DNA of 64,000 nt from Thamnaconus septentrionalis. Taxonomy: Eukaryota; Chordata; Actinopteri; Tetraodontiformes; Monacanthidae. The notes under the pieces were generated by a model that ran no database searches, had not been told where the DNA came from, and worked only from the letters and a program-made list of their open reading frames with translations. Within the stretch, counting starts at the first letter, position 1, and every line of letters starts with the position of its first letter. Shown in pieces: positions 1 through 13,326 of the stretch. The stretch lies in the NCBI GenBank assembly GCA_009823395.1, contig CM020514.1:1763466-1827465 (forward strand), in the 5' to 3' direction. Position numbers and translations under genes: made by a program.

Positions 1-67
1 GAATACTGGGTGCCAAGCAGGGAGGCAATACGCACCATTTTCATAGTCTTTGGTGTGATCCGGTGAA

Positions 68-620
68 GGTACAGAATTAGTCCGCCTTCGGAATGTGTCC
101 GGCCGGCGACTGCCGATGACGTCACATAAGGCAACTCTCTTAGGACAAACTACATCGCGGTCGAACGAACGATGGTCAAACGGACAGATAAACAGACAGA
201 TTGATGATGGATGGATGGATGGATAGAGCTGTATGGATAGATATGGCTTTCAATGCTTTTACATTACACTATTAAGTCATTAATGGGAACATTTTTAAGA
301 TACATTTATACGGGAACTCGTCGACATACGGCAACTCTATTAGGACAAACTACATCGTAGTCGAACGAACGATAGTCCCGCTGTCCATTTTTTTTTGCTC
401 TTCCTAACACGCCTCCAAACAACTCTACTCACTCTCCACAGAATTTAAAGATTTAGAAATTCGTTCGTCGCCACTTAGCCAATGGCAGGTTGCCACGTCA
501 TTGGCAGTCGCCGGCCTCTGGACACATTCCGAAGGCGGACTAATTCTGTACCTACACCGGGATCAAACCCACAACCTCCCAGTCTCAGGGCAGACACCCC
601 AACACTAGACCACTTAGCTA
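68..620 (-). repeat. fold-back / tRNA-SINE-like repeat
   Basis: About 58 bp at 68-125 recurs inverted at 495-552. A roughly 49-bp segment at 129-177 recurs directly at 329-377. Sequence 543-620, read on the minus strand, has a tRNA-like head (agctaagtggtctagtg, then gtgggtttgatcccg resembling a B box), typical of fish SINEs. Small TGGA repeat at 207-225. Confidence 0.5.
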
Positions 621-702
621 AAAAGGTAAAAAGAAATGAAGAGATGATGAAAGTGACCTCCTGACCTGTGTTAAGCTGGCAACCAATTGTTCCTTGATGA
701 CT

Positions 703-736
703 TCATGCAAGGTACTGCTGCATAGCTGTCTTTGCC
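703..736 (-). CDS. armc8: armc8 exon 22, terminal coding exon (residues 663-673 and stop)
   Basis: After acceptor attgccag, G completes the Arg codon and [10 protein letters not shown] then TGA follows. This matches the conserved vertebrate C terminus and makes the total length exactly 673. The exon continues as 3' UTR to an unknown end. It is 2.9 kb from exon 21, the gap being filled by a Tc1-like element. Confidence 0.93.
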
Positions 737-3700
737 CTGGCAATGAGAAAGAGTATGCACGGCCATTAACAATGGCAATACAACAAAAATGCTTCTGTCT
801 GTGTGAGTGTATATTTACACGGTGTGCATGTACACAAAGTGTATCCGGAATGTATTTGCAGCATTTCAAATTCTCCACATTTTGTCCTGTGACAGCCTTT
901 TTCCAAAAATGGATTACATTCATTTTCTGCTCAACAGTCTACACTCAATACCCCATAATGACAATGTGAAAAATTTATTTTTGTCTTTCAGGTGCTTTTT
1001 TTTTTTTTTTTTTGCAACTTTTTGATAAATATAAAAAACTAAGAAATCACATGTACACAAGTACACGCCTTGTAAGTACAACCTTTTCCATGAAATTGTT
1101 TCTGCAGCTTGATTGGTCGGTCAGTTCAGTTGACCAGACATGATGTGGAATAGCACCCACCTGTCTACACCAGGTCCCACCGTGGACGGTGCACGTCAGA
1201 GCACAAATCAAGTATTGAGGAAGCATCTGTAGACCTCCAAGACAGGACTGTCTTCTGGCTAAAATTTGGGTGAAGGGTACAGATACATTTCTGCTGCTTT
1301 GAAGGTCCCAGTGCGCCTCCATCATCTGTAAGTGGAAGAAGTTTGGAACCACCACCTTCCTAGAGTCTAGACTCTTGCTAGAGCTGGCCGACCACTGAAA
1401 CTGAACAGTCAGGTGAAAGGTTCCTTAGTCAGGTAGGTGACCCAGGCTGTGTCGCAATTCAGGGTCTGCACCCTTCGAACACAGAGTGTCCTCCATCTGA
1501 AGGAAGCGTTCTTCAAGTGCCCAGCCTAGAAGGACGGACCAAACCCCGCCTCCCCGGTAACCACCCGGGACGGTCTAGCCTTTCGCGTATTTCGTCGTTT
1601 CGTCACCGCCGTTCCCTCCTGCTGGCCAACCCCGGAGGTGACGTTTTTATAGTATCAAGCTAACCATTGGTTTGCCATCTAACGATGGCGTTGGATGATC
1701 AAATGAGTAAAATCCTACGTTAAAAACTGGATACTTTATGTGAAACCTCAATACTTAAATTTATATGTCGTGTCTTTACCAGTGCATGCCGCTAATTTCA
1801 CAAGTACACGAAGGATAGTAACGGTGCAGCCTTGGAAATCGGCCAAAACGAGGACGCATTCCGAGTACGCATTTGGAGCGTCCTAAGGACTTTTGGGAAT
1901 TGGGACAAGCCTTCGCGCAGTGCTATGACGCAACTTCCTTTCAAAATGCAGGCTTCGAAGGATGCAGACCCTGAATTGAGACACAGCACAAGAACCAGAA
2001 GGTCACTCTGTTTGGAAGGTTGGAACCACCACCAGACTCTTCCTAGGGCTCGTGGGTCATCTTAACTGAGTGTTTGGGGAAAGAAGGAACTAATCTAGAC
2101 ACCCATCGAGGTGACCAAGAACCCTATGCTCACTCTCCCTTTGGACGGGATTTACTGTTGTACTAATGAAAGGTGAGTGATTGATTGAAACAAATGCAGC
2201 AATGTACAGAGACATCATGGATGATGTCCTCAACTGGCGAGAGGACAACAACCCTCAGCACACAGTTAGGAAGTTGTTGGAGTGACTTCAGGACAACTTC
2301 CCTTGAGCGGCCCGGCCTTAGCCTAGACTTGAATCCGACTGAACATCTCTGGAGTAACCTGAGTAATCTAGTGCAGGTCATTCCTCCATGCAGCCACCAG
2401 GCTGTACAACCGTACTCAATAAAATCATCTTCTTAACCACTTTACATTTCATAAAGGTGCAATAAAAACACTTATTTATATGTCAATATTATGTAGATAA
2501 CTGTAAATAATCCAACTGTTGAAACAAGATTTAAATATCTAATTTTTTACTCTATAAAATATATTATTTTATTTATTTTTTAATTAATATAATTTTCCTT
2601 CTCTTCGTACTACATTGTGCTGTGATTATGCAAATTTCCCCACTGTGGGATTAATAAAGGAGTTCTATTCTTTTCTAAAATGGCTGTGCGCCATCGCTTC
2701 CCATCCAACCTGAGGGAGCTTGAGAGGTGGTCCAATGAGGAATGGGCAGAACTGCCCGAAGATAGATGGCGGCCAGCCAGTGGCATCATATTGGAATAGA
2801 CTTGAGGCTGTCACTGCTAATAACTAATAAAGTACTGGGCAAAGGCTGTCAATACTTATATATAAATGTGGTTTCTCAGTTTTTTTCTTTTTAATAAATG
2901 ACAAAAATAAAACTTTTTCACACTGTCATTATGGGGTGTTGTGTGTAGATTTTTGAGGAAGAAAAATATTAATTTCCTATATTTGGGGATAAGGCTCTTA
3001 CATAAAATACGGAAGAAGTGGAAAAAAGTGAACCACTGAAAATACTTTCCGAGTGTGTATGTGTGTCTGAAGCTGTTTGAATGAGTTGAAACAATTCAGA
3101 GTTTTACAATAAGATTTTACTTGATATAAATCAAAGCTGACTCAACAATAAAACTGATAAGTAACAGTATACAGTGGTCCCTCACTATAACGCGGTTCAC
3201 CTTTCGTGTTACTGGTAATAATTTCTATGTGGCAAACCTTGTAGATTGATCATTAAAATTAAATTTGTTAAAAATGTTTGGGCTTGAAAACAGGTTTTGA
3301 TCTTTGGTTTCATTTACTAATATTGTACTTTTTAAATCGCAAAGGTTTGAACTTTGAGAGTGTTTAAATAAGAGAGAAATGTGAGAAAATGTTAATGCCT
3401 GTCTGAGAAAAGTGTATAAAAGTGTGTGGTTTGGGGTTTTACGGCTTAAAACATAATAATTGTAAAAAATAAAGCTGATTACTTCGCTGATTTCGTCTAT
3501 TACGGGTTATTTTTAGAACGCATCCCCCGCGATAAACGAGGGACCACTGTAACAGAATGATGAAACTGTAAACTATCATCATGGAATCACACACATCAAT
3601 CCATTTTGTGCACACCTTTCACTGAGATTGGGGTCAGTGGCCTGAGAAAGTTTATGCAGGATATCAACAAACCCAATCTCCTTCAGTTTGTCTTGACGCT

Positions 3701-3743
3701 CCTGAGAACCTGCGTCCCGGTGTTCAACAGTGTCATGGTGCAG

Positions 3744-3823
<80 letters not shown>

Positions 3824-6800
3824 CATAAAATTCAGTCAACCAACCCAACTTACATTTCAAATGACTTGTTTCATTATGCTTGCAAGCTTCAATTGAACTT
3901 CTTAAAAATCTGCAGACTAATATCTTAAAAATGAGAGACGATAACCGAGTTTTGACAGTATGGATGGTATTACGAGGTGTATTCATTTAGGTTGGAATAA
4001 TTGTGGCGTCGCTACAGGCCTGAAACGGGTCTGAGTGTGGTTCACTTCAAGTCCAAGTTGCAGTGCACTTCGCCTACACACAATGTTAACGCAGAGTGCT
4101 GGAGGTGGACAAAACCATGGCGGCTATCAGCGGACGAGCAGTTCAGTCCGATGAAGAAAACAAAACTCCTCCAGGCGCATAAACAAAATGGCAGCTTGTC
4201 GCGGTGCATGGAGACGGCAGTTTTACTGGAACACTCAGCCACTATGAAGGCCTTAGGGGGCTTCAGTGTGACTGGCTTACAGTCCTGTGTCAGAGTAGAA
4301 ACCGTGAAGGTCTGAGGTAGCTGAGAAAAAGATAAAGTCGCCTTTCAAGAAATATAAAAGCCTGAATTCAAAATAACTTGATTCGGTTTTTCTGTTGGTG
4401 CACTTGAAGAGGACTGAGGTTGGTTCTTTGAAAGAGGACCTTATGCAACATCACCCTTCAAGACCCATTTATTGTGACTGATACTGCCCTCTCTGACTCC
4501 CCGGGTTTTCCTCAATCACCAAGAGAATGGTTTGTCTCTTACCGTTATCTTCATTCCAAATAAGGTTTGAGACGCAGAAAGTGGCAGCAAGCTGCAGCTT
4601 CACATTCGAGTGGCTCTGCAAGCACAGTGTGCAAAGGTGTCGGTGCACGAAGACTTTTTTTTTCCCCGTTTGGACATTGTTGCAATTGATAATGGATACA
4701 CAAAGATGATTAACGGTGGATGGTTTTTAGCAGTACCATGTAATATTTCAGCTTCTGGAGCATGTCGTCGTTGGACATGAGGAGTTCTTTGGCCGTGCTG
4801 CCATCTGCTATGTTGGCGAGGATACACAGAGTCTGAGAGGTAAGGAAAAAAAAAGCAAAGCTGTAATGTAACACGCAATTCGGGTTTACAAATCCACGTC
4901 AAGTATATTTGTTGGTGAGAAACTGGCTCCACTCACCTGCTCTTTGACTTCCACACTGTGCTCTCCTTCGAGAATGAGGGTCACTGCCTGCATAATCTGC
5001 TTCCCATACGAACTCATGGTCTGGTCAATATGCTGGTAAAAACAACAACAAAAGAACAACAACAACAGGAACCAGTGAGTCAAGAGAATATCAGCCAGAA
5101 GTTCATTCATCCTCTGGAGAATTTAGCAAATGTTGTCATAGTAGACTTAAAAAAATTAACAATACCTTGACAAACAAACAGCAGTTCATCAAAGTGGGAG
5201 TATTATCATCATTTTATTGTGGGACCAAGGGACAAACTTTCTTATGGTCAAATTGTTTGAGGTAACATTCCTCTTAGCCTCCAAAAATGATGTCAGAAAA
5301 CTTGGGGGAGTTTTGGAGTTTTTTTTTCAGGATCTGAATATCTTATGGACACCTTTTTATCCATTATCTTTTAAAGTGACATTGAAAACAATTTTTGGGC
5401 CTGGTAAAGATGCTGAAAATATTATTCATGCTTTTGTTACTTCTAGACTGGCTTACTGTAATTCCTTATTATCCAGATCTCCAAATTCTTGGAGACAGCA
5501 CACATTTCACCAGTACTAGCATCTTAAATTGGCTTTGAGGAAAATCTAGACTCGAACTTCTAAATCCCCCTGATTACTTTTCGAGATCTTCACTCTCAGG
5601 CTCCAATGCTGTATTTCAGATATACGTATATTCCATATCAACTCTAGAGCCCTTCACTCTGAGGATGCAGAATAATTGGTAACAAAAATAGTGAAAAAAA
5701 TAGATGTGGAGGAAGAAGTTTTAGTCATTTGGCTCCTTTACTTGGAAATCATGCCCTGGCCTTGGATCAGCTGGCAGACACCCTCAGTTTATTGAAGACA
5801 GGATTAAAAACCTTCTAAAATTCTTTTTCATAAAGCTTACAGTCAAAAACTCACTGTAGCTAATGTTTTATATACAGTAGTATGTCCTCAATTCAATTAA
5901 TGTAGTTCAGTAATGCTATAAATGTTGTGTTAGGGAAGGTAGTGTCAGCACCGTCACTGCCTGGAGCTGGCACACGGTGGCAGCACTGTTTGGACTGTGA
6001 CGGCCATGTGGTGAGGTAGGTAAGGGAAGGAACTGTGCTGGTGATCTCTCTGATCTCTAAGCTGCTGTAAGCCTGGACGCCTGTGGACATCTTCCTCTCT
6101 TGAAGGCAGGGGTGTCTAAGTGCATTTGGAGCTTCTGTCACTTTCCTTCTCCAACGCAATTCCTCTACTATTCAAAACAATACTGCACTTCAAAAGCACA
6201 TGCAAGATATTGCCACAGTGTCCGCGTCTCCCTGGGTGGTGATGATTAAAGACCTCAGGAGCCAGGAGCTGGAGAACCCAGTCCTGATCTTGTACCATCA
6301 CAAACCTTTTTGTTCTTTATGACAAAATAGTAAAAATAGTAAATAGTAAAATATGTGACAAAATGTATACACAGCCTCAAAAAAATTGGAGGAACACTTT
6401 GAAAACATCACATCTAAATGGGGAAAAAAAAATCTTTCCTGATAATGAATGCGTGATGTATTAATAACAAAAGGATGCCACGTCATTTGATGAAACTGAA
6501 ATTGTTCACGCTTAAAGTGTGAAATCAATCACAAACCAAAAATCAATGTGAAAAGATGTTGAAGCAGACTGGTCCATTTTGCCAAAATGTCATTGGAGCA
6601 ACTCATCACAAGGTTGAGGCGCCTAATGAGACAAAGGACGATGTCTTTGGTGTTCTCCTCCCAGATCCGACCAGACCAGGGCATCACTGAGCCAGTCTGT
6701 GGGGTAACCTGGGGCCACAGAACGGTCTGGGAAATAACGTCCTAGAGGTTTTCTATTGACCTAGGCCAGGTGGACTTGGGGGTCTCAATGTCTTTATCCT

Positions 6801-9800
6801 CCAGGAATCGCCTGCACATTCTAGTCATTGAGTTTGGGCATCGTCGTGCGCCTGGAGGAACTCGGGTCCTGCTGCACGAGAGTAGGTTCTGACAACAGGT
6901 CCGAGGATTTCATCTCGATCCCTAATAACAGCCAGGGTACTAGTATCTAACCTGTAGGAGTCTGTGCGTCCTTCAATGGATATACCTCCCCCGACCCACC
7001 GACCCACCACCAAACCGGTTATCATGCAGAATTCCAATTTCTTTTCACCCTCAAAGTCGGCCAAGCTCCGGTGTCTTTTCTTCTGCCTTTGAATGTCATT
7101 TTGGACTTTAATAAATGAAAGTTGATTGATTCAATGCTTGAAATCAATCTTAACTCAATCTCAACTAAACTCAAACTAAACAAAGCTAATTCTATTGAGA
7201 TAAAACAATTAATCCTTGAACAATGTCACAGGCCTCTCAATAAACAAACAAAAAACTTTTTCACAAAACAAGGAAATCATACGACAGAACTGGAGCATCA
7301 CTGAAAGTGCTATGGGTCACATGACCAGAAATAGCATGTAACCACACAGACAGATGTGTCATATGACTTAAGAACCACAAAGATGCTGACACTGAAAAAA
7401 ATTGAAGCAGACTCAACACATTACACACACAGGTGTGTATGGAATTATGATTCTAGGCTATATGTAAATTCTATAAAAATTTCATTAAAATTTTCTTTTT
7501 CCTTTAAATATTACATTACAGCAAATTATCAACAAGGAGTCCCATGTAAATGACCCACTACAGATAAACCAGTAAAACTATGGAAAGAAACCTGTTCAGA
7601 AGAAAGGAGAAATTCAATACTAAATTCAAACCAAAGTATTTGGTAGTTTTTAAAAGATTCCCTTTGTGATAGTTTCTTTAATCTATAGCTGCTCCGACTG
7701 TTGTTTTAACATGTTCTATACCAAGTATTTTCAAAGTGTTGCAGACACCAAGATTCAAATTCCCATAGCAGAGTGATGGGGTGCTGAGGGTTAGCAGTTG
7801 CTATGGCATATCTACGTTAAACTAATTGTTCCTTCACCTTGCGTTTTGTTTGTCCAATATCAAAATTTCTACATGGACATTCAAGTCGATATATCACACA
7901 CGTCGCGTTTCAATTGATAAATGATTGTATCTCAAATTCATGTCCTGTTGTAGTATCTCCATGGTCTTCTTCACGTCAAGGCGTAGGTTGTTGTACTCTA
8001 TAGGACCTCAACTAGGTTCTCAACTGGACCCACAGTTTTTTCCTTATGAGGTCGTGACACAAATTTATTCCACAAAAATCTATCATGTAAATAATAAATC
8101 CAAATATATTTCTCTGTAAATATATATCTTTTCACCCCCCACCCTCCTTCTATTTTATTTATTTATTTTTTTAAAAGGAAACTGTCCATGAAGCCGCCAC
8201 CCAGTCAAAATAGATCCAACCCACTTTTGGGTCACAACCCACCAGTTGAGAAACGTTGCTGTAGGGTGTTGTCACAGTTTGGACATTCTGTCTCCCATAT
8301 AAGTCTTTTCCATTCCATCCCATCAAAGTGACTCCATTCTGCTTGCCTGCTTTTATCCGACTGGTTAGGTATAAAGACCCCTGCATGCCACTCATTCCCT
8401 GCCAGAGTGTTGTTTACCTTCCTGCAGTCAAGACTGTCGTCAACCTTGCCAGCCTTCGACCACCTTGTCCTACCTGATTTCCGATTAAAGATACTTTCAA
8501 CTTAACCTGTGTCTGCTGTACTGCAATTGGGTCCAAAACACACGCAGTAATGGGCGGTTCGTTTTCTGTCTGGATGAGTGGCGAGGGTCTCTTCTCTGCC
8601 CTGCCTGCAACTGGGAAAGCTTATGAAATATTCCATGGAAGTTGTTTTAAATGTGCCGGAAATTTGTAGCGATAACCCATGACGTAAGTGGTTCCCAATC
8701 GGTGCAAAAATCTGGCTCAGCAGCCAAGTGGTGCCTGAACAAACTGGCCTTTCTCCAGTGCCAATTGTGTGGCAGTGTGTCCACACAATTGACATTGTGC
8801 TAGGAGGCACAGCAAACCATCTGGCCAAGATCCATATGAATGGGCCATCCAGGAGGAGCTGCGTGTGAGCAAATTCTGGGAGCTGCAGATAGCATCTCAA
8901 GCTAACATGAGTGGGAAGGGCATTAGAAAAGCAAGAGTGGCCGAGAATCAGCCACAAAGAGAGGGAATTGGTTGGTTGCCATCAGAAGCAAAACCATTAC
9001 TTAATAGAGACTCTAACATATTTTGCAACCCTTGTCACACAACTTGAACGGCACACACCTGTACATACATATGTACACACAGGTATAGTAGGGCCAGTAA
9101 TGAAATCTCACTAGAAATGCTGTGGAAGAATACGGCATGAAAAGAGCAATAGAAACGGGGGCTTCAGGCAAAGCCAATGTGTTTATTATCACCAAGAAGA
9201 TCATGGTGTCATGTTTTTCGCTACCTTCCGTGCGGATGTTGAGTCAGGAGTGGAGCACTATGCAAATAATGATGAGCGGCAGAGTGAAACGGCACCAGAA
9301 AAAATTTAAATGAGCAAGGAGCGGATTTGAAATCAACCCTACCGTGCGTTGAGCCGGAATTATGACCGCTCCACCTGGCTCACATGCTCTGGCGAATGCC
9401 TCTGTGTAGAGTAAGCAGGGGAGACAGAGCAGTGGAAAATTACAGAGTAGTGACAGGGAGACTGAATTCGGTTTATGCATGGCTGCTTTACGATGGGCCA
9501 GCTCAGAATTAACTGTCAACACTAGTCTGATTGCGACTACAAACAAGCCGTTTTAAACTGAATGTCTCCAGGACTTACCTCAAATTACTATCAACGACCT
9601 TTACAGACAAATTCAAGCACATTCGATGGCGTCTTCAAGCCTCGGCGAGAAGGTTTTCAGTTGGGCATGACCAGCTATATCCCTGATTATGAAGGTAGGT
9701 CTACGGCTACCACAGGTAGTCCACTGACTTTATCATTAGCCTAGTCAGATTCATTAATGTTAGACGTGCTCCACATCTCTGTATTTATTAATCATTGTGC

Positions 9801-12800
9801 CATAAAAATGTTCTGCTCTGAGATTAATTGGATCCATGTGTGAATGTATTTTCAGAGAAGTTTGTCACGTCAGAAAGCAGTCTCCTTCTACCACCTTTGG
9901 CAAGCTTGTTCACATCCACAGATTGAAAATGCCAACTGCACTCACGAGTGTGATGGCCTATGACAGCGGTCACCAAGTGTTTTTGAACCTGAGAGCTACT
10001 TCGTGGGACCTGAGTCATATGAATGGCAACAAGTTTGCTAAACTCTACCGAAATAACAAACTTTCTCAATTGAATATTATTATTAGTGATACTGATGAAT
10101 GTAAAGATACTGATCACGTTCTCAATAATTATCAACAATGACTTAACAAGGTTGGATAAAATTTAATTTTAGATGCAGCTTGAAGAGTTGTGCTATTTTT
10201 CAAACAGGGCTGCAGGGGGCGACTCCTTGGGGGCTATCTGGTGCCTGCGGGCACCATGGTGGTGACTCCTGGCCAATGATATGGTCTTCTCTTCTGACGT
10301 TAACAATCCACCTCTTTCGGATTTCAGAAACAGCGTGTCTTATTTACAAATTCACAAAAAACATCCTATATGTTCTTCAAATTAAACCAGCGTTGTGTTG
10401 TTTTTGCGTCTGTTGAGCAAGTTCAGAAAATATATTGGCAGTTGTTTCAAAAATGGCGAACATTGGTAATGATTGCATGGTCCCCTGACCCTGATATAAC
10501 ATGGTCAGACGATGTGCTGCCGCAGGCTCAGCAACAAGTTGGTGCCAAAAGCACCAGTTTTGAGCAGCTGGAGCCGGTGCTTACGCGGTGGAAACACAAA
10601 GAACTGGTGCTAAGTCAGCCTTAGCGCTGGCTAACACCGGTTCTTGCTCGGTGGAAAAGGGTCATTGGTGTTTAAATGTTCACCATGTGTAAATGTACTG
10701 TAGCTAGTTTAGATTAATCTGGAATGGTTGTAATGTGCGTGCGTGGATTCCAATTGCCTGAATGCCAGAACATCAGATTTTGAATCATAGTTCCTGTACT
10801 GGGACAATGTAAAAGCTAATATTGTTTTAAAAGGGGGAAAATGTCACACATTGGTGTCCAAATTGGGGGCTAAACCACACTCAGACACATCTTTGTTTTA
10901 CAACTAAGCATCCCTGAAACACAGAGCTTGGGTATGAATCTCTGGTAACACTTTAGGTGTAAAGATGATAATTGAAGAGTGAAGAAGGACCTTCAAAGAA
11001 ACTACCCGTTCTGCTTCCAATCTTCCTCTGACCAATCAACAAACCGGCTCCCTTCTTCACCTCCGGCCTCCCAAAAAGCAACGGCAGCTCAGAGAAATTC
11101 CAAGTTAAAGTCAAAAGTCAAATTCTTTTCTGCTAAGCCGATGAATTTCAGGAAACTTCACCTCCAGAGCTGAAGCGGTCGCCCTCCAGTTGATCTGTCT
11201 GAGAAGAAGCCACACAAGTTGACTGATCACCACGGAGAAGAGAGAGGGCATTCCCAGTGCGAGCCAGAGGGATAGCACTAAAGCCGCTGTTACAACCAGA
11301 ATGGTGGTCAAGCAGGGGCATAGGAACCAACAGGATGGACAGTGACATGTCCCCCCCCAATATTGGGAGGTAGGCCCAAAATGAGTGATCCAAAATATTT
11401 TTCTTATTTACTAAGAATTTCCAGCCTGGCAATTCCATCTCGCTGAAGCTGGTAGCCAGGTGAAAGCACTTCTCATGCACCTTGCTGTTTCCATTCCAAA
11501 CTGACACAAAAACTCCCAATATGTGCAATAACAATTCCAGCCCCCCGTGAGAGCTCACTGCGCACTGCACGAACAAGGCAACGCAAAACATAAAGGAGTG
11601 ACTCTTGCAACACTCTGGATGAAACAAAGAGACCATCACACTACAGATACAGGTAGAACTCATTAGGGCTGCAACAATGAATGGATAGAAAATGGACTAT
11701 TAAAAGTGTTGCCAATGAATTTCACCATCGATTCGTTGCGTCGCGCGATTATGATGTCATTGGAGCCGCGACCTGTGCAGAACTTACTTTGAGGTTTGAT
11801 GCTACCTCTGCTTACCGTTACGGACTAGACAGGTCTAGGGATCTAAACGCTCGTATGACAGTGCTAGTCCGAACCTAGAGTGTGACAGTAAATGGAAATT
11901 GAGGGGAACTGAAACAGAAAAGACTGGTTTGTCAGGAGAGAAAATGAGTGAGGAGGACCAGCTTACCAGGGCGGCAGGATAGCTGGACGCTCGCCGCGAC
12001 TGCGGGTTGCTACTCCCAGTGAGCGGCCAGCTCCGTCTGGGGTTGATGTTCAAGTTTTTTTTTTTTTTGTTTAAAGGGATCTGTGACTGAACTTAATTGG
12101 AAAACATGGCTCCTCTCAAGAGTTCGTGGCGTCTGTGGCGTGTGGCTGCTGCCCCGCACTCACACCTGAGTCTTATCAGATTCATAAGTACCACCGGTGC
12201 GCGTGCACCTCAGTGACATACCCTGCCCACAGTCTTAGCACAACTCCTTATTTTTCTCCATAGGAAACCAGTCACAAAACAAGAAATAAAGAAAAGGGTG
12301 AAAGGAAAAGGGAACTAGAAACCCCCTGTCATTCCAAACACTACTTCCATCATTTCTGCTATCTATGGATTCCGGGTTTGGACAAATGTCTGTGCACATC
12401 TATGCTTAGATTGAGGTTTAGTCCTCTGCGAGAGATGGCACACTTTTCTAAGTTTAATAAAAACTGTACAAAATGATACTAGTGCAAAGTCCACGGTTAA
12501 AGGTGTAGTCATGACGACAGCAAAGGTTAAGATGAAACATTACAAAACTTACTCAAAACAACAAATGCTAATTTTTAACTTTTTTTTTTTTTTGCAATCA
12601 ACAAGTGATAAAAAAAAAAGAGTATGGATGAAGTCGTGTTTTCTTTTTAAACATTATTCATTTTCTGTATATAGAAGATTTCATATTCACAAATGCAAGA
12701 AAGTACGGAGAGGAAACCCAATATCCATCAGTTGAATTACAAAATGAAGATATAGTCTGAAACACTAAAAAGACTGATGAAGAGAGGCATCAATACTTTG

Positions 12801-13288
12801 AATAGCTACTAAAATTCATCTCCATTAGTTGAATGTACGTACCCTTGTTTTGTTGATCATTTTTATTTGTTTGTTAATGCTGTTGCGTTGAAGTTAAGTG
12901 GAAAAAAAGAAAAAAAAAACTTTTGATTTTTTGAATCCATATTTTTAGAACCGTGTTCCTATCATATTAATTGCAGTCATATAAATACCAGCATCTCCTA
13001 CTACCTCACAGTATTTTTGCAGTTGTTGCAATTGTTTTTACGTTGGTGTGGCTGCGCTGACTCATCGCATGGTCTTTAACGAATTATGACGATTAAGTGG
13101 ATTCTGTTTCATTACAGGCAAACAGCGACAAGGTTGACATTTAGTTTGCCGAGTCGACCCTCAGAGTACGTTGGTTCCACAGTGATGAACTGTAACGTCT
13201 CTCTGGTTGCGGCTGATGTTTACTTCGAGTTAATTGAACTAACGTAAACTGTGCACACACAAATGTAAAGTGCGTTACAAATAAAATC

Positions 13289-13326
<38 letters not shown>

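Larger units (their letters stand above)
835..3058 (+). mobile_element. decayed Tc1-like DNA transposon in armc8 intron 21
   Basis: Inverted ends of roughly 150-200 bp: ccccataatgacaatgtgaa near 950 and its inverse near 2925-2940, with ...tgtatccggaa at 840 and aatactttccgag at 3040. Between them are recognisable Tc1 transposase pieces, e.g. AAGAAGTTTGGAACCACCAC at about 1336, a PQHTVRK-type block near 2255 and DLNPTEHLW near 2330. The frame is broken many times and interrupted by two later insertions. Confidence 0.8.

Noticed and set aside
9244..10138. 100-104 codon ORFs on both strands in armc8 intron 17
   Set aside because: No similarity recognised, opposite-strand ORFs overlap each other, no splice context with armc8.
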